Shown here: positions 54,575 through 62,610 of the stretch, in pieces | Position numbering within the stretch: position 1 is the first letter of the stretch | How the letters are laid out: the number at the start of each line of letters is the position of its first letter | The notes under the pieces: generated by a model | The model's input: the letters and a program-made list of their open reading frames with translations, nothing else | Databases searched by the model: none | Told to the model about the DNA's origin: nothing | Position numbers and translations under genes: made by a program | NCBI RefSeq assembly: GCF_004006175.1 | Contig: NZ_CP033219.1 | Location: forward strand, 3,224,001 to 3,288,000 | From: Parasedimentitalea marina | Lineage (GTDB): Bacteria; Pseudomonadota; Alphaproteobacteria; Rhodobacterales; Rhodobacteraceae | Direction of reading: 5' to 3' | Length of the DNA: 64,000 bases

Positions 54575-55690
54575 TCAACGAAGCGGCGCCGTTTGAAACA
54601 GGCGGATTTTGATACCGCCATGCGCCACTGCGGCCCCTGTGGGCAGGAACGGCAGCGCGGTTGCATTGGCCAGCCCAGCCTCGCTGGTCACAATACCCAC
54701 CCGCCAGCCGGAAAAACGAGCGCTCAGGGTTTTGCCCAGCGCACCGTACAGCGCATAGAGCAGCTTCTTGTTGCCAATTCGCGCCCCATAAGGTGGGTTA
54801 ACAATCACCAGTCCCGGGGGGCCATCTGGTGGCGTCAGATCGCTGACCGCCTGATGGGTGAAGACCGTGCACCCGTCGACACCGGCGCGCCCGGCGTTGG
54901 AAATGGCCGCATCAACGACACCTGCATTGCGGTCAGATCCGTAGAACCGCAACTCGGTCGCTGTCCCCTGCCCAGCTCCACGCATCTTCTGCCAGGCTGC
55001 CTCGTCAAAATTGGCCAGTTGCTCAAAGGCGAAGCTGCGGCTGCGGCCCGGGATCAGACCCATTGCAATCTCTGCCGCCTCGATCACAAAAGTGCCAGAA
55101 CCACACATCGGATCCACCACCGGCTCGCTGCCATCATAGCCACATTGGCTAAGAAACATCGCCGCCAGGTTTTCGCGCATTGGCGCCTTGCCTACGGCGG
55201 GTTTGTGGTTCCGTTTGTGCAGCGCCTCGCCTGAGGTATCAACGCTGATGATACAAAGGTTATCATCAATACGCACCTTGATGCGCACATCTGCCTCGGC
55301 TGAAATCGGCGCGCCAAGTTCCTCGCTGATGGCTTTTTCAAACCGTTGGATGGCAGCCCCTGCGTGATAGATCTTGGACTTCTTGTTGGTGACTACTTCG
55401 ACCTTGACCGGCACATCCGGGCGCAGCACATCGCCCCAGGGGAATTTACGGGCACGTTTGTCCAGTTGGGCCAAATGAAAGGCGCGTATTTCGCCAATGC
55501 GCGCCAACACACGTGCCGCCCCACGCAGCTGCAGATTGGCGCGCCAGACGTCCGGCCAGGTGCCTGAAATGGTGACGCCTCCGGGTTGGACCGAGGGTGA
55601 TCCAAAGCCCTTTTCGCGGGCTTCATCCCGTAGTGCCACCTCCGTTCCCGGAGCTGCAACGAGGAAGATATCAAATTCTGTCTCTGTCAT
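54575..55690 (-). CDS. THUMP-domain class I 23S rRNA methyltransferase (RlmL N-terminal-type)
   Basis: A 371-residue methyltransferase related to the RlmL half of E. coli YcbY, which methylates G2445 of 23S rRNA. The N-terminal ferredoxin-like/THUMP part runs from IFLVAAPGTEVALRDEA to about residue 150. The Rossmann MTase follows with EPVVDPMCGSGTFVIEAAEIA (SAM site) and LVIVNPPYGARIG (NPPY catalytic motif for guanine N2). Unlike E. coli, no RlmK domain is fused. ATG 55688-55690 gives MTETEFDIFL; one Met further upstream is equally possible. Confidence 0.9.
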   Translation of the reverse strand: MTETEFDIFLVAAPGTEVALRDEAREKGFGSPSVQPGGVTISGTWPDVWRANLQLRGAARVLARIGEIRAFHLAQLDKRARKFPWGDVLRPDVPVKVEVVTNKKSKIYHAGAAIQRFEKAISEELGAPISAEADVRIKVRIDDNLCIISVDTSGEALHKRNHKPAVGKAPMRENLAAMFLSQCGYDGSEPVVDPMCGSGTFVIEAAEIAMGLIPGRSRSFAFEQLANFDEAAWQKMRGAGQGTATELRFYGSDRNAGVVDAAISNAGRAGVDGCTVFTHQAVSDLTPPDGPPGLVIVNPPYGARIGNKKLLYALYGALGKTLSARFSGWRVGIVTSEAGLANATALPFLPTGAAVAHGGIKIRLFQTAPLR

Positions 55691-55851
55691 CATGGCCACT
55701 GCATAGACCGAATTCCACAGCGCAGCGACCGTTATTTTAAGAGCCGCCACCCTAGCGTCACATCAGAGAATCCGGCGGTTCACGGCAACGAGAGTTGTTT
55801 TAACCTTCGATCACCTTCGAAAAATATCAATAAAAAACAATATGTTATTAG

Positions 55852-55873
55852 AAACTAAAAAATTAGTTTGACA
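55852..55873 (+). promoter_or_regulatory. Perfect operator-like dyad overlapping a -35 hexamer, upstream of glpV
   Basis: AAACTAA-aaaa-TTAGTTT (55852-55869), immediately overlapping TTGACA (55868-55873), in an AT-rich 50-nt stretch 85-105 nt before the start codon. The -10 is poorly matched. An imperfect version (CATCTAA-gaaa-TTAGTTT) lies upstream of the blaI-like gene. A repressor bound here would block the promoter. Confidence 0.5.
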
Positions 55874-55956
55874 AAAACGAAGATCAAAGGAAATCTATGG
55901 GCCAGTCAGGTGCCGCAGAGCACTTCTGACATATTATACTTAAGGGAGGCGACAAG

Positions 55957-57690
55957 ATGCGCAAGTATCTTCTCTCCGCTGTTGCAGCGTCTGCTGTAGT
56001 TGCGGGATCAATAGGGCATGCCGATGAGGCCGCTGCCAACAAATGGATTAACGAGGAATTCCAACCCTCAGTTTTGACCAAGGACGAACAGCTGGCAGAA
56101 ATGCAGTGGTTCATTCAGGCTGCACAGCCTTTTGCCGGCATGGAAATCAACGTGCTGTCCGAGGGTATTCCGACACATGGATACGAGTCCGAAGTTCTGA
56201 CCAAGGCCTTTGAAGAAATCACCGGCATCAAGGTCAACCACCAGATCTTGGGTGAAGGCGAAGTTGTGCAGGCGGTTCAGACCCAAATGCAAACGCAGCG
56301 GAACCTCTATGACGCTTACGTCAATGACTCGGATCTGATCGGCACCCACTCGCGTCTGCAACTGGCCTACAACCTGACCGACTTTATGGCAGGCGAAGGC
56401 GCTGACGTGACCAACCCGGGTCTGGATCTGGAAGACTTCATGGGCACCCAGTTCACCACTGGCCCGGATGGCGACCTGTACCAGCTGCCCGATCAGCAGT
56501 TTGCCAACCTGTACTGGTTCCGCAAGGACTGGTTCGACCGAGCCGACCTGCAGGAAGCCTTCAAAGCCAAGTATGGCTATGATCTGGGTGTTCCGGTCAA
56601 CTGGTCTGCCTATGAAGACATCGCCGAGTTCTTCAGCAAGGACGTCAAGGAAATCGACGGTACCGCCATCTATGGTCACATGGACTATGGTAAGCGCGCG
56701 CCTGACCTTGGCTGGCGTATGACTGATGCCTGGCTGTCGATGGCCGGTGCTGGTTCGAAAGGTGAGCCTAACGGTGTGCCAATCGACGAATGGGGCATCC
56801 GCATGGAAGCCGGTTCCTGTAACCCATCGGGCGCAAGTGTCACTCGTGGTGGGGCTGCAAACGGTCCAGCTGCGGTTTATGCGATCCGCAAATGGGACGA
56901 ATGGCTGCGGGCCTATGCCCCTCCAGGTGCTGCGAGCTTTGACTTCTATCAGTCACTGCCAGCCCTGTCGCAAGGCAATGTTGCTCAGCAGATCTTCTGG
57001 TACACAGCATTCACCGCCGACATGGTGAAACCACAGTCCGAAGGCAACAACACTGTTGATGCCGAAGGCACGCCACTGTGGCGGATGGCACCTAGCCCAC
57101 ACGGCCCATACTGGGAAGAAGGCCAAAAGGTTGGTTATCAGGACGTTGGCTCCTGGACGATCCTCAAGTCTACTCCTCTGGATCGTGCCAAGGCAGCATG
57201 GCTCTACTCGCAGTTTGTGGTCTCCAAGACTGTGGACGTCAAGAAAAGCCACGTTGGTCTGACCTTCATCCGCGACAGCTCGATCAACCACGAGAGCTTC
57301 TCGGAGCGGGCTGGCAAACTGGGTGGTCTGGTAGAATTCTACCGTTCGCCTGATCGTGTTGCCTGGTCGCCGACTGGCATCAACGTGCCTGACTATCCAA
57401 AGCTGGCCCAGATCTGGTGGCAGCAGATTGGTGACGTCAACTCGGGTGCGTTCACACCACAGGAAGCCATGGATCGTCTGGCCGAAGAAATGGACATCAC
57501 CATGGGCCGCATGCAGCGCGCCGATGAGGCTGCCAATGTCTACGGCGGATGTGGCCCACGTCTGAACGAAGAAAAAGACGCGGACTGGTGGATGGCCAAT
57601 GGTGGCGCCAAGCCAATGTTGGACAACGAGAAACCTGCAGGTCAGACCGTCAACTATGACGATCTGGTTGCCCGCTGGGCCACTGAGTAA
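55957..57690 (+). CDS. glpV: Glycerol ABC transporter substrate-binding protein
   Basis: A 577-residue periplasmic binding protein, long for the family 1 solute-binding class but typical of GlpV of the Rhizobium-type glycerol importer. Signal peptide MRKYLLSAVAASAVVAGSIGHA with cleavage after GHA. The mature protein includes INVLSEGIPTHGYESEVL, NDSDLIGTHSRLQLAYNLTDFM, DLYQLPDQQFANLYWFRKDWF and WRMAPSPHGPYWEEGQKVGYQD. GGGAGG lies 7 nt before ATG. First gene of glpV-S-T-P-Q-U here, whereas in Rhizobium the binding-protein gene comes last. Followed by two hairpins that may stabilise its mRNA. Confidence 0.9.
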   Translation: MRKYLLSAVAASAVVAGSIGHADEAAANKWINEEFQPSVLTKDEQLAEMQWFIQAAQPFAGMEINVLSEGIPTHGYESEVLTKAFEEITGIKVNHQILGEGEVVQAVQTQMQTQRNLYDAYVNDSDLIGTHSRLQLAYNLTDFMAGEGADVTNPGLDLEDFMGTQFTTGPDGDLYQLPDQQFANLYWFRKDWFDRADLQEAFKAKYGYDLGVPVNWSAYEDIAEFFSKDVKEIDGTAIYGHMDYGKRAPDLGWRMTDAWLSMAGAGSKGEPNGVPIDEWGIRMEAGSCNPSGASVTRGGAANGPAAVYAIRKWDEWLRAYAPPGAASFDFYQSLPALSQGNVAQQIFWYTAFTADMVKPQSEGNNTVDAEGTPLWRMAPSPHGPYWEEGQKVGYQDVGSWTILKSTPLDRAKAAWLYSQFVVSKTVDVKKSHVGLTFIRDSSINHESFSERAGKLGGLVEFYRSPDRVAWSPTGINVPDYPKLAQIWWQQIGDVNSGAFTPQEAMDRLAEEMDITMGRMQRADEAANVYGGCGPRLNEEKDADWWMANGGAKPMLDNEKPAGQTVNYDDLVARWATE

Positions 57691-57703
57691 CAGGTCCTTC
57701 CTG

Positions 57704-57766
57704 ATGGGCTGACCCCAGCAAGTGTTCAGCCCATTCGCCCCAGAGATCCCTTCCGGTCTCTGGGGC
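57704..57766 (+). other. Two strong hairpins between glpV and glpS
   Basis: ATGGGCTGA/TCAGCCCAT (57704-57734, 13-nt loop) and GCCCCAGAGA/TCTCTGGGGC (57737-57766, 10-nt loop), with no T run. Such structures after a binding-protein gene commonly protect the upstream mRNA and lower expression of the downstream membrane genes. Confidence 0.65.
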
Positions 57767-57830
57767 ACATTATCCCAAAGAATGCGCAACATCGCGTGCA
57801 ACTGGCCACCTGCCGGAAAGCCCCACCAAG

Positions 57831-58895
57831 ATGGCTCTCGAATTAAAATCTGTGACCAAGCGCGTCGGCGCCAATTTGCATGTCAAGGAGACCTCCCTGA
57901 TCCTGCAACCTGGTCACTTCAATGTCCTGTTGGGCGCAACCGGATCTGGAAAAACCTCTCTGATCAAACTGATGGCTGGGCTTGACCCCCTAGCCAGTGG
58001 CGAGATCTGGATGGATGGTCAGAACGTATCCAAGCTCAACACCCAGAAACGCAATATCAGCCTGGTGCACCAGTTTTTCATCAACTACCCGCACATGACG
58101 GTATACGAAAACATCGCCTCGCCGCTGAAAGTCGCGGGTATGGCCAAATCTGAAATTCAAGGTCGCGTCGAAGAGGCGGCAGATATTTTGCAGCTGCGCC
58201 CAATGTTAAAGCGGATGCCGCATGAACTGTCCGGTGGCCAGCAGCAGCGTACCGCATTGGCCCGCGCCATTGCCAAGGAAAGCAAGGCCGTGTTCTTGGA
58301 CGAACCGCTGGCCAACCTTGACTACAAACTGCGCGAAGAACTGCGTGACCAACTGCCCGAATTGTTTGCCGGTCGCGGTGCGGTGGTGGTCTATGCCACT
58401 TCGGAACCCGAAGAAGCCCTGTTGCTGGGCGGTCAGACCGCACTGATGGAAGACGGCCATGTGACCCAATTTGGCGTCACCGCCGACATCTACCGCAACC
58501 CGGCCAATGTTTCCGCTGCTGCTGTTTTCTCGGATCCGCCAATCAACACAGCTGAAATTACCAAGCAAGGCAGCAACGCCACCTTGGGTTCCGGTGTATC
58601 CTGGGCCATGCCCGGCGACGCTGCAGGGCTTGTGGATGGCAAATACACCATCGCCATTCGCCCCCATCACGTGCTGCCGATGGTAACTGATAAAAACACA
58701 GTGCGCCTGTCCGGTCAGGTCCAGGTGACCGAGCTGTCCGGCTCAGAAAGCAGCGCCCATTTCGATATGGGCAGTGGCAGCTGGGTTTCTCTGGCAGCTG
58801 GTGTTCACCCCTACCTTGTGGGCGAAACCCATGATTTCTATATGGACCCATCCGCGTGCTACGTTTTTGCACCCGATGGCTCCCGCGTGGCGTGA
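57831..58895 (+). CDS. glpS: Glycerol ABC transporter ATPase subunit 1, H-loop histidine missing
   Basis: A 354-residue MalK-type ATPase. Walker A GATGSGKT 35-42, Q-loop Gln81 (VHQFF), full signature LSGGQ 133-137, Walker B VFLDE 154-158 and D-loop ANLD are intact. The switch histidine of the usual YVTHD is replaced by Ser191 (YATSEPEEA). C-terminal TOBE-like regulatory domain from about 235. Start MALELKSVTK. It pairs with glpT, whose signature motif is degenerate, so the heterodimer should have one consensus and one impaired ATP site. Confidence 0.9.
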   Translation: MALELKSVTKRVGANLHVKETSLILQPGHFNVLLGATGSGKTSLIKLMAGLDPLASGEIWMDGQNVSKLNTQKRNISLVHQFFINYPHMTVYENIASPLKVAGMAKSEIQGRVEEAADILQLRPMLKRMPHELSGGQQQRTALARAIAKESKAVFLDEPLANLDYKLREELRDQLPELFAGRGAVVVYATSEPEEALLLGGQTALMEDGHVTQFGVTADIYRNPANVSAAAVFSDPPINTAEITKQGSNATLGSGVSWAMPGDAAGLVDGKYTIAIRPHHVLPMVTDKNTVRLSGQVQVTELSGSESSAHFDMGSGSWVSLAAGVHPYLVGETHDFYMDPSACYVFAPDGSRVA

Positions 58896-58904
58896 GGCGC
58901 AACA

Positions 58905-59990
58905 ATGGCTAAAATTACACTCTCAAGGCTGCGTCACAGCTATTACCCGAACCCATCCGAACCCTCGGACTATGCTCTCAAGGAAATCGATCTCGACTGG
59001 AACGATGGTGGTGCCTATGCGCTGCTGGGCCCGTCTGGTTGCGGCAAATCCACCCTGTTGAACATCATCTCCGGTCTGCTGGTCCCGTCAGAGGGAAGTA
59101 TACTTTTTGATGGAGAGGACGTCACCAAACTGGCCCCGGACAAGCGCAACATTGCGCAGGTGTTCCAGTTCCCGGTGATCTACGACACCATGACTGTCTA
59201 CGATAACCTCGCCTTCCCGCTGCGCAACCGTGGCCGTGACGAGGACACCGTCAAGCAACGCGTCATGGCCATCGCCGAGATGTTGGAAGTCACCGATATG
59301 CTGGACACCAAGGCCGCTGGTCTAAGTCCGGACAACAAGCAAAAGATCTCGATGGGACGTGGATTGGTCCGCGAGGATGTCAATGTCGTGATGTTCGATG
59401 AGCCGCTCACAGTGATCGACCCGCATCTGAAGTGGAAGCTGCGATCCAAGCTGAAGGAACTACATCAGCGCATCAAAGCAACGATGATCTATGTCACCCA
59501 CGACCAGACCGAGGCCCTGACCTTTGCCGATCAGGTGGTGGTGATGCAGGACGGCGAAGTTGTTCAGATCGGCACCCCGGTTGAGCTGTTTGACCGCCCG
59601 GCCCATACCTTTGTCGGCCACTTCATTGGCTCACCTGGCATGAATGTTCTGCCCTGTACTCTGACTGATGGACAGGCCTATTTCACCGACCAATTGATTG
59701 CGCTGGAAGGTGCCATATTGGGCGAGCCCAAGGGCCGCACGGAAATCGGCATTCGCCCCGAATTTGTGACACTTGCAGCCAGCGGCTTGCCCGCCACGGT
59801 CAGCAAGGTTTCGGACGTCGGCCGCCACACAGTGGTGGAATGTGACGCAAACGGCAGCAAGATCAGCGCCATCATCGAAGGTGCCGGACCCGATAGAGGC
59901 GCCCCCGTGTTTCTAAATTTCCAACAGAACCAGACGCGACTGTATGTCGACGGCTGGATTGCCACCCAATCGCAAGAGGCACTGTCATGA
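58905..59990 (+). CDS. glpT: Glycerol ABC transporter ATPase subunit 2, degenerate signature motif
   Basis: A 361-residue ATPase that starts 9 nt after glpS. Walker A GPSGCGKS 42-49, Q-loop Gln88 (VFQFP), Walker B VMFDE 162-166 and H-loop His199 (YVTHDQTEA) are present. The ABC signature reads LSPDN at 140-144 instead of LSGGQ, and the D-loop is LTVID instead of SNLD. The C-terminal TOBE-like domain covers about 240-355. The changes mirror those in glpS and point to an obligate asymmetric pair. Overlaps the permease start by 4 nt. Confidence 0.9.
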   Translation: MAKITLSRLRHSYYPNPSEPSDYALKEIDLDWNDGGAYALLGPSGCGKSTLLNIISGLLVPSEGSILFDGEDVTKLAPDKRNIAQVFQFPVIYDTMTVYDNLAFPLRNRGRDEDTVKQRVMAIAEMLEVTDMLDTKAAGLSPDNKQKISMGRGLVREDVNVVMFDEPLTVIDPHLKWKLRSKLKELHQRIKATMIYVTHDQTEALTFADQVVVMQDGEVVQIGTPVELFDRPAHTFVGHFIGSPGMNVLPCTLTDGQAYFTDQLIALEGAILGEPKGRTEIGIRPEFVTLAASGLPATVSKVSDVGRHTVVECDANGSKISAIIEGAGPDRGAPVFLNFQQNQTRLYVDGWIATQSQEALS

Positions 59991-60850
59991 AAACCGTAAA
60001 CCAGAAGGCCTGGTTCTTTGTGCTGCCCGTGCTGGTGCTGGTCGCCTTTAACGCACTGATCCCGATGATGACGGTGGTCAACTATTCGGTGCAGGAGACA
60101 TTCGGTAACAACGTGTTCCTGTGGCAGGGGTTGGACTGGTTCCAGCAGTTGCTGACTGAAGAACGGTTCTACAAGGCGCTGGGACGACAGTTCTTGTTCA
60201 CCGGCTTGATCCTGATAATCGAAATTCCACTGGGCATTGCCATCGCTCTGGCGATGCCACGTCAAGGCATCTGGGTGCCGGTATGTCTGGTGCTCATGGC
60301 ACTGCCCATGCTGATCCCATGGAACGTTGTTGGCGCAATGTGGAACATCTTCACCCTGCCCGACATCGGGTTGCTGGGCTACTTCCTGAACAACGTGCTG
60401 GGCATCAACTATGACATGACCCAGGACCCAATTGCGGCCTGGATCACCATCATCACCATGGATGTCTGGCACTGGACCTCACTTGTGGTGCTACTGGCCT
60501 ACGCCGGTCTGGTCTCGATCCCGGATGCCTATTATCAGGCTGCAAAAATCGACGGAGCCTCCAACTGGTCCGTGTTCCGGTTCATCCAGCTGCCTAAGAT
60601 GAAACCAGTTCTAACCATCGCCATCTTGTTGCGGTTCATGGACAGTTTCAACATCTACACCGAGCCCTTTGTGCTGACCGGTGGCGGTCCCGGCAACTCG
60701 ACCACGCTGCTGTCTATCGATCTGGTGAAACGCGCCCTTGGCCAGTTTGACCTCGGCCCGGCTGCTGCGATGTCGCTGATCTACTTTGCAATCACTCTCT
60801 TGGTTTCTTGGCTGTTCTACACGCTGATGACCAAAGACGACCTGAACTAA
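59987..60850 (+). CDS. glpP: Glycerol ABC transporter permease (MalF-like)
   Basis: A 287-residue inner-membrane permease with six helices, starting WFFVLPVLVLVAFNALIPMMTVV. The cytoplasmic EAA loop YYQAAKIDGASNWSVFRFIQLPKMKP contacts an ATPase. The start overlaps the glpT stop by ATGA. LTGGGPGNSTTLLSIDLV before the last helices is typical of the family. Confidence 0.92.
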   Translation: MKTVNQKAWFFVLPVLVLVAFNALIPMMTVVNYSVQETFGNNVFLWQGLDWFQQLLTEERFYKALGRQFLFTGLILIIEIPLGIAIALAMPRQGIWVPVCLVLMALPMLIPWNVVGAMWNIFTLPDIGLLGYFLNNVLGINYDMTQDPIAAWITIITMDVWHWTSLVVLLAYAGLVSIPDAYYQAAKIDGASNWSVFRFIQLPKMKPVLTIAILLRFMDSFNIYTEPFVLTGGGPGNSTTLLSIDLVKRALGQFDLGPAAAMSLIYFAITLLVSWLFYTLMTKDDLN

Positions 60851-60864
60851 AGGAGACCGTGGAG

Positions 60865-61662
60865 ATGAAAAAACGATCCATCGTCCCAATCATTTACATC
60901 CTGTTCCTGCTGCTGCCGATCTACTGGCTGGTCGCTATGAGCTTTAAGACCACAAACGAGATCCTGGGCGGGTTCTCACTATTTCCTCAGACCTTCACGC
61001 TGGAAAACTACAAGGTGATCTTTACCGATCCGACCTGGTACTGGGGTTATATCAACTCGATTTCCTATGTGACGCTGAACACGGTCATTTCGATCACCGT
61101 GGCGCTGCCAGCCGCCTATGCCTTCAGCCGCTACCGCTTTCTGGGCGACAAGCAGCTGTTCTTTTGGCTGCTGACCAACCGCATGGCACCGGCGGCGGTG
61201 TTTGCCCTGCCTTTCTTCCAGCTCTACTCGGCGTTTGAGCTGTTCGATACCTATCTGGCCGTGGCGCTGGCGCACTGCCTGTTCAACATCCCGCTGTCAG
61301 TGTGGATCTTGGAAGGGTTCATGGGCGGTGTGCCCAAAGAACTGGACGAGACCGCCTATGTGGACGGCTATTCCTTCCCCCGGTTCTTTGCGACTATCTT
61401 TATCCCGTCGATCAAAGCCGGTGTCGGCGTTGCTGCCTTCTTCTGCTTCATGTTCTCCTGGGTGGAACTGCTGCTGGCCAAAACGCTGACCGCAGTCGCA
61501 GCCAAACCTATTGCGGCCATCATGACCAAAACCGCATCCAGTGCGGGTTACGAGCTGGGACTGTTGGCAGCCGCAGGCACTTTGACAATCATACCGGGCG
61601 CGATCGTGATCTATTTTGTCCGTAACTATATCGCGAAGGGTTTCGCGATGGGGAGGGTATAA
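60865..61662 (+). CDS. glpQ: Glycerol ABC transporter permease (MalG-like)
   Basis: A 265-residue permease with six helices (IIYILFLLLPIYWLVAMSFKTTNEI at the N terminus) and the EAA loop ELDETAYVDGYSFPRFFATIFIPSIKAG. ATG 60865 with AGGAG 9 nt upstream; a longer in-frame start at 60808 lies inside glpP and is rejected. The stop shares a base with the glpU start (TAATG). Not to be confused with the glycerophosphodiesterase also named GlpQ. Confidence 0.92.
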   Translation: MKKRSIVPIIYILFLLLPIYWLVAMSFKTTNEILGGFSLFPQTFTLENYKVIFTDPTWYWGYINSISYVTLNTVISITVALPAAYAFSRYRFLGDKQLFFWLLTNRMAPAAVFALPFFQLYSAFELFDTYLAVALAHCLFNIPLSVWILEGFMGGVPKELDETAYVDGYSFPRFFATIFIPSIKAGVGVAAFFCFMFSWVELLLAKTLTAVAAKPIAAIMTKTASSAGYELGLLAAAGTLTIIPGAIVIYFVRNYIAKGFAMGRV

Positions 61663-61940
61663 TGTTTTCATGGATGGCCTGGACCTGGCCCACAGCATTG
61701 GTCTTTATCGGTATCTTCTCTGCGATCGGCGTGCTGATCCTCCTCGAAATCCGCACGCCCGGCGGCGACGAACGCAAAGGTGTGCTGGGACTTGTGACCA
61801 CTCGCGGTGACCGCTTGTTCATCACCCTGCTGGGCACCAGCTATATCTTCTTGGCCTGGCTGGGCCTGATCGGAATGCCGCTTTGGGGACCACTGGTCCT
61901 ATCAATCGGCTGGGGGATTTTCTGTTTTCGCAAAGTCTAA
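61662..61940 (+). CDS. glpU: DUF2160 small membrane protein of the glycerol transporter operon
   Basis: A 92-residue protein with two or three helices (WPTALVFIGIFSAIGVLILLEIRTPGG, LFITLLGTSYIFLAWLGLIG, WGPLVLSIGWGIFCF). DUF2160 proteins occur with GlpSTPQV; their role in glycerol uptake is not established. Translation is coupled to the upstream permease by a 1-nt overlap. Last gene of the operon. Confidence 0.88.
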   Translation: MFSWMAWTWPTALVFIGIFSAIGVLILLEIRTPGGDERKGVLGLVTTRGDRLFITLLGTSYIFLAWLGLIGMPLWGPLVLSIGWGIFCFRKV

Positions 61941-61981
61941 CCCGGCGGTGCGCTTTTCGCGTCAAACACTAAATATCGGCT

Positions 61982-62004
61982 CTGAGGGCAGATCTACCCC
62001 TCAG
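61982..62004 (+). terminator. Hairpin after the glycerol operon
   Basis: CTGAGGG/CCCTCAG with a 9-nt loop, 42 nt after glpU. It lacks a T tract, so it is a weak candidate terminator or processing site. Confidence 0.4.
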
Positions 62005-62133
62005 GGCCATCTCTGCCCCCCCTGCAATCCCTTCCAAAAGGCGCCGCAGCTGTGAGGATATATCACCAAGCAACCCACTGAACAGAGCGCGCGGAAGCGC
62101 ACAATTTTGTAACAGTCGCCGCGTTTGCCGCAT

Positions 62134-62151
62134 CATCTAAGAAATTAGTTT
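62134..62151 (+). promoter_or_regulatory. Operator-like dyad upstream of the blaI-like gene
   Basis: CATCTAA-gaaa-TTAGTTT: 5 of 7 arm pairs match, with the same 7-4-7 layout and the identical 10-mer AAATTAGTTT as at 55860-55869 before glpV. Position just upstream of a BlaI-type gene fits autoregulation. Confidence 0.4.
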
Positions 62152-62175
62152 TCAAAAACGCGCCCTTTGCCTAAG

Positions 62176-62610
62176 ATGGCGAAACGACAAAAAACGGACC
62201 GGACACCAGATCCCATGCGAAAAAAGCAGGACAACTCGCTTCTGACCGAGGTTGAACTAGAATTCATGACCGTGGTCTGGGCAACTGGTGGCGGCACTGT
62301 GCGTGACCTATCGGCCGAGCTGAACAAGCTGCAGGAGCGGGCCTATACCTCGGTTGCAACCGTGCTCAAGATAATGGAGCAAAAAGGGTTTCTGACTAGC
62401 GAGCGCATAGATCGCTCATTGGTCTATCGCCCCGTAGTGCCCAAGGCAGACTATCAAAAAACCACTCTCAAAAACCTTTCGAGCAAACTCTTCAACGATA
62501 CCCCTGCCGCGCTGGTGGCGCGACTGGTCGAGGATGAAGAGGTGACCGACGAAATGCTCGTGGAAATGCGGGCACTGTTGAATGAAAGGCTGGGGGACAA
62601 TGCAAGCTGA
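62176..62610 (+). CDS. BlaI/MecI/CopY family repressor
   Basis: A winged-helix repressor of 144 residues from ATG 62176 (131 if the ATG at 62215, MRKKQDNSLL, is used, which is closer to family length). The domain is clear: LTEVELEFMTVVWATGGGTVRDLSAEL, YTSVATVLKIMEQKGFLTSERIDRSLVYRPVV, and a C-terminal dimerisation part LFNDTPAALVARLVEDEEV. In beta-lactam systems BlaI is cleaved after BlaR1 activation, usually near the N-F or K-L bond in the C-terminal part. Its 3' end overlaps the next gene. No beta-lactamase gene is near. Confidence 0.9.
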   Translation: MAKRQKTDRTPDPMRKKQDNSLLTEVELEFMTVVWATGGGTVRDLSAELNKLQERAYTSVATVLKIMEQKGFLTSERIDRSLVYRPVVPKADYQKTTLKNLSSKLFNDTPAALVARLVEDEEVTDEMLVEMRALLNERLGDNAS

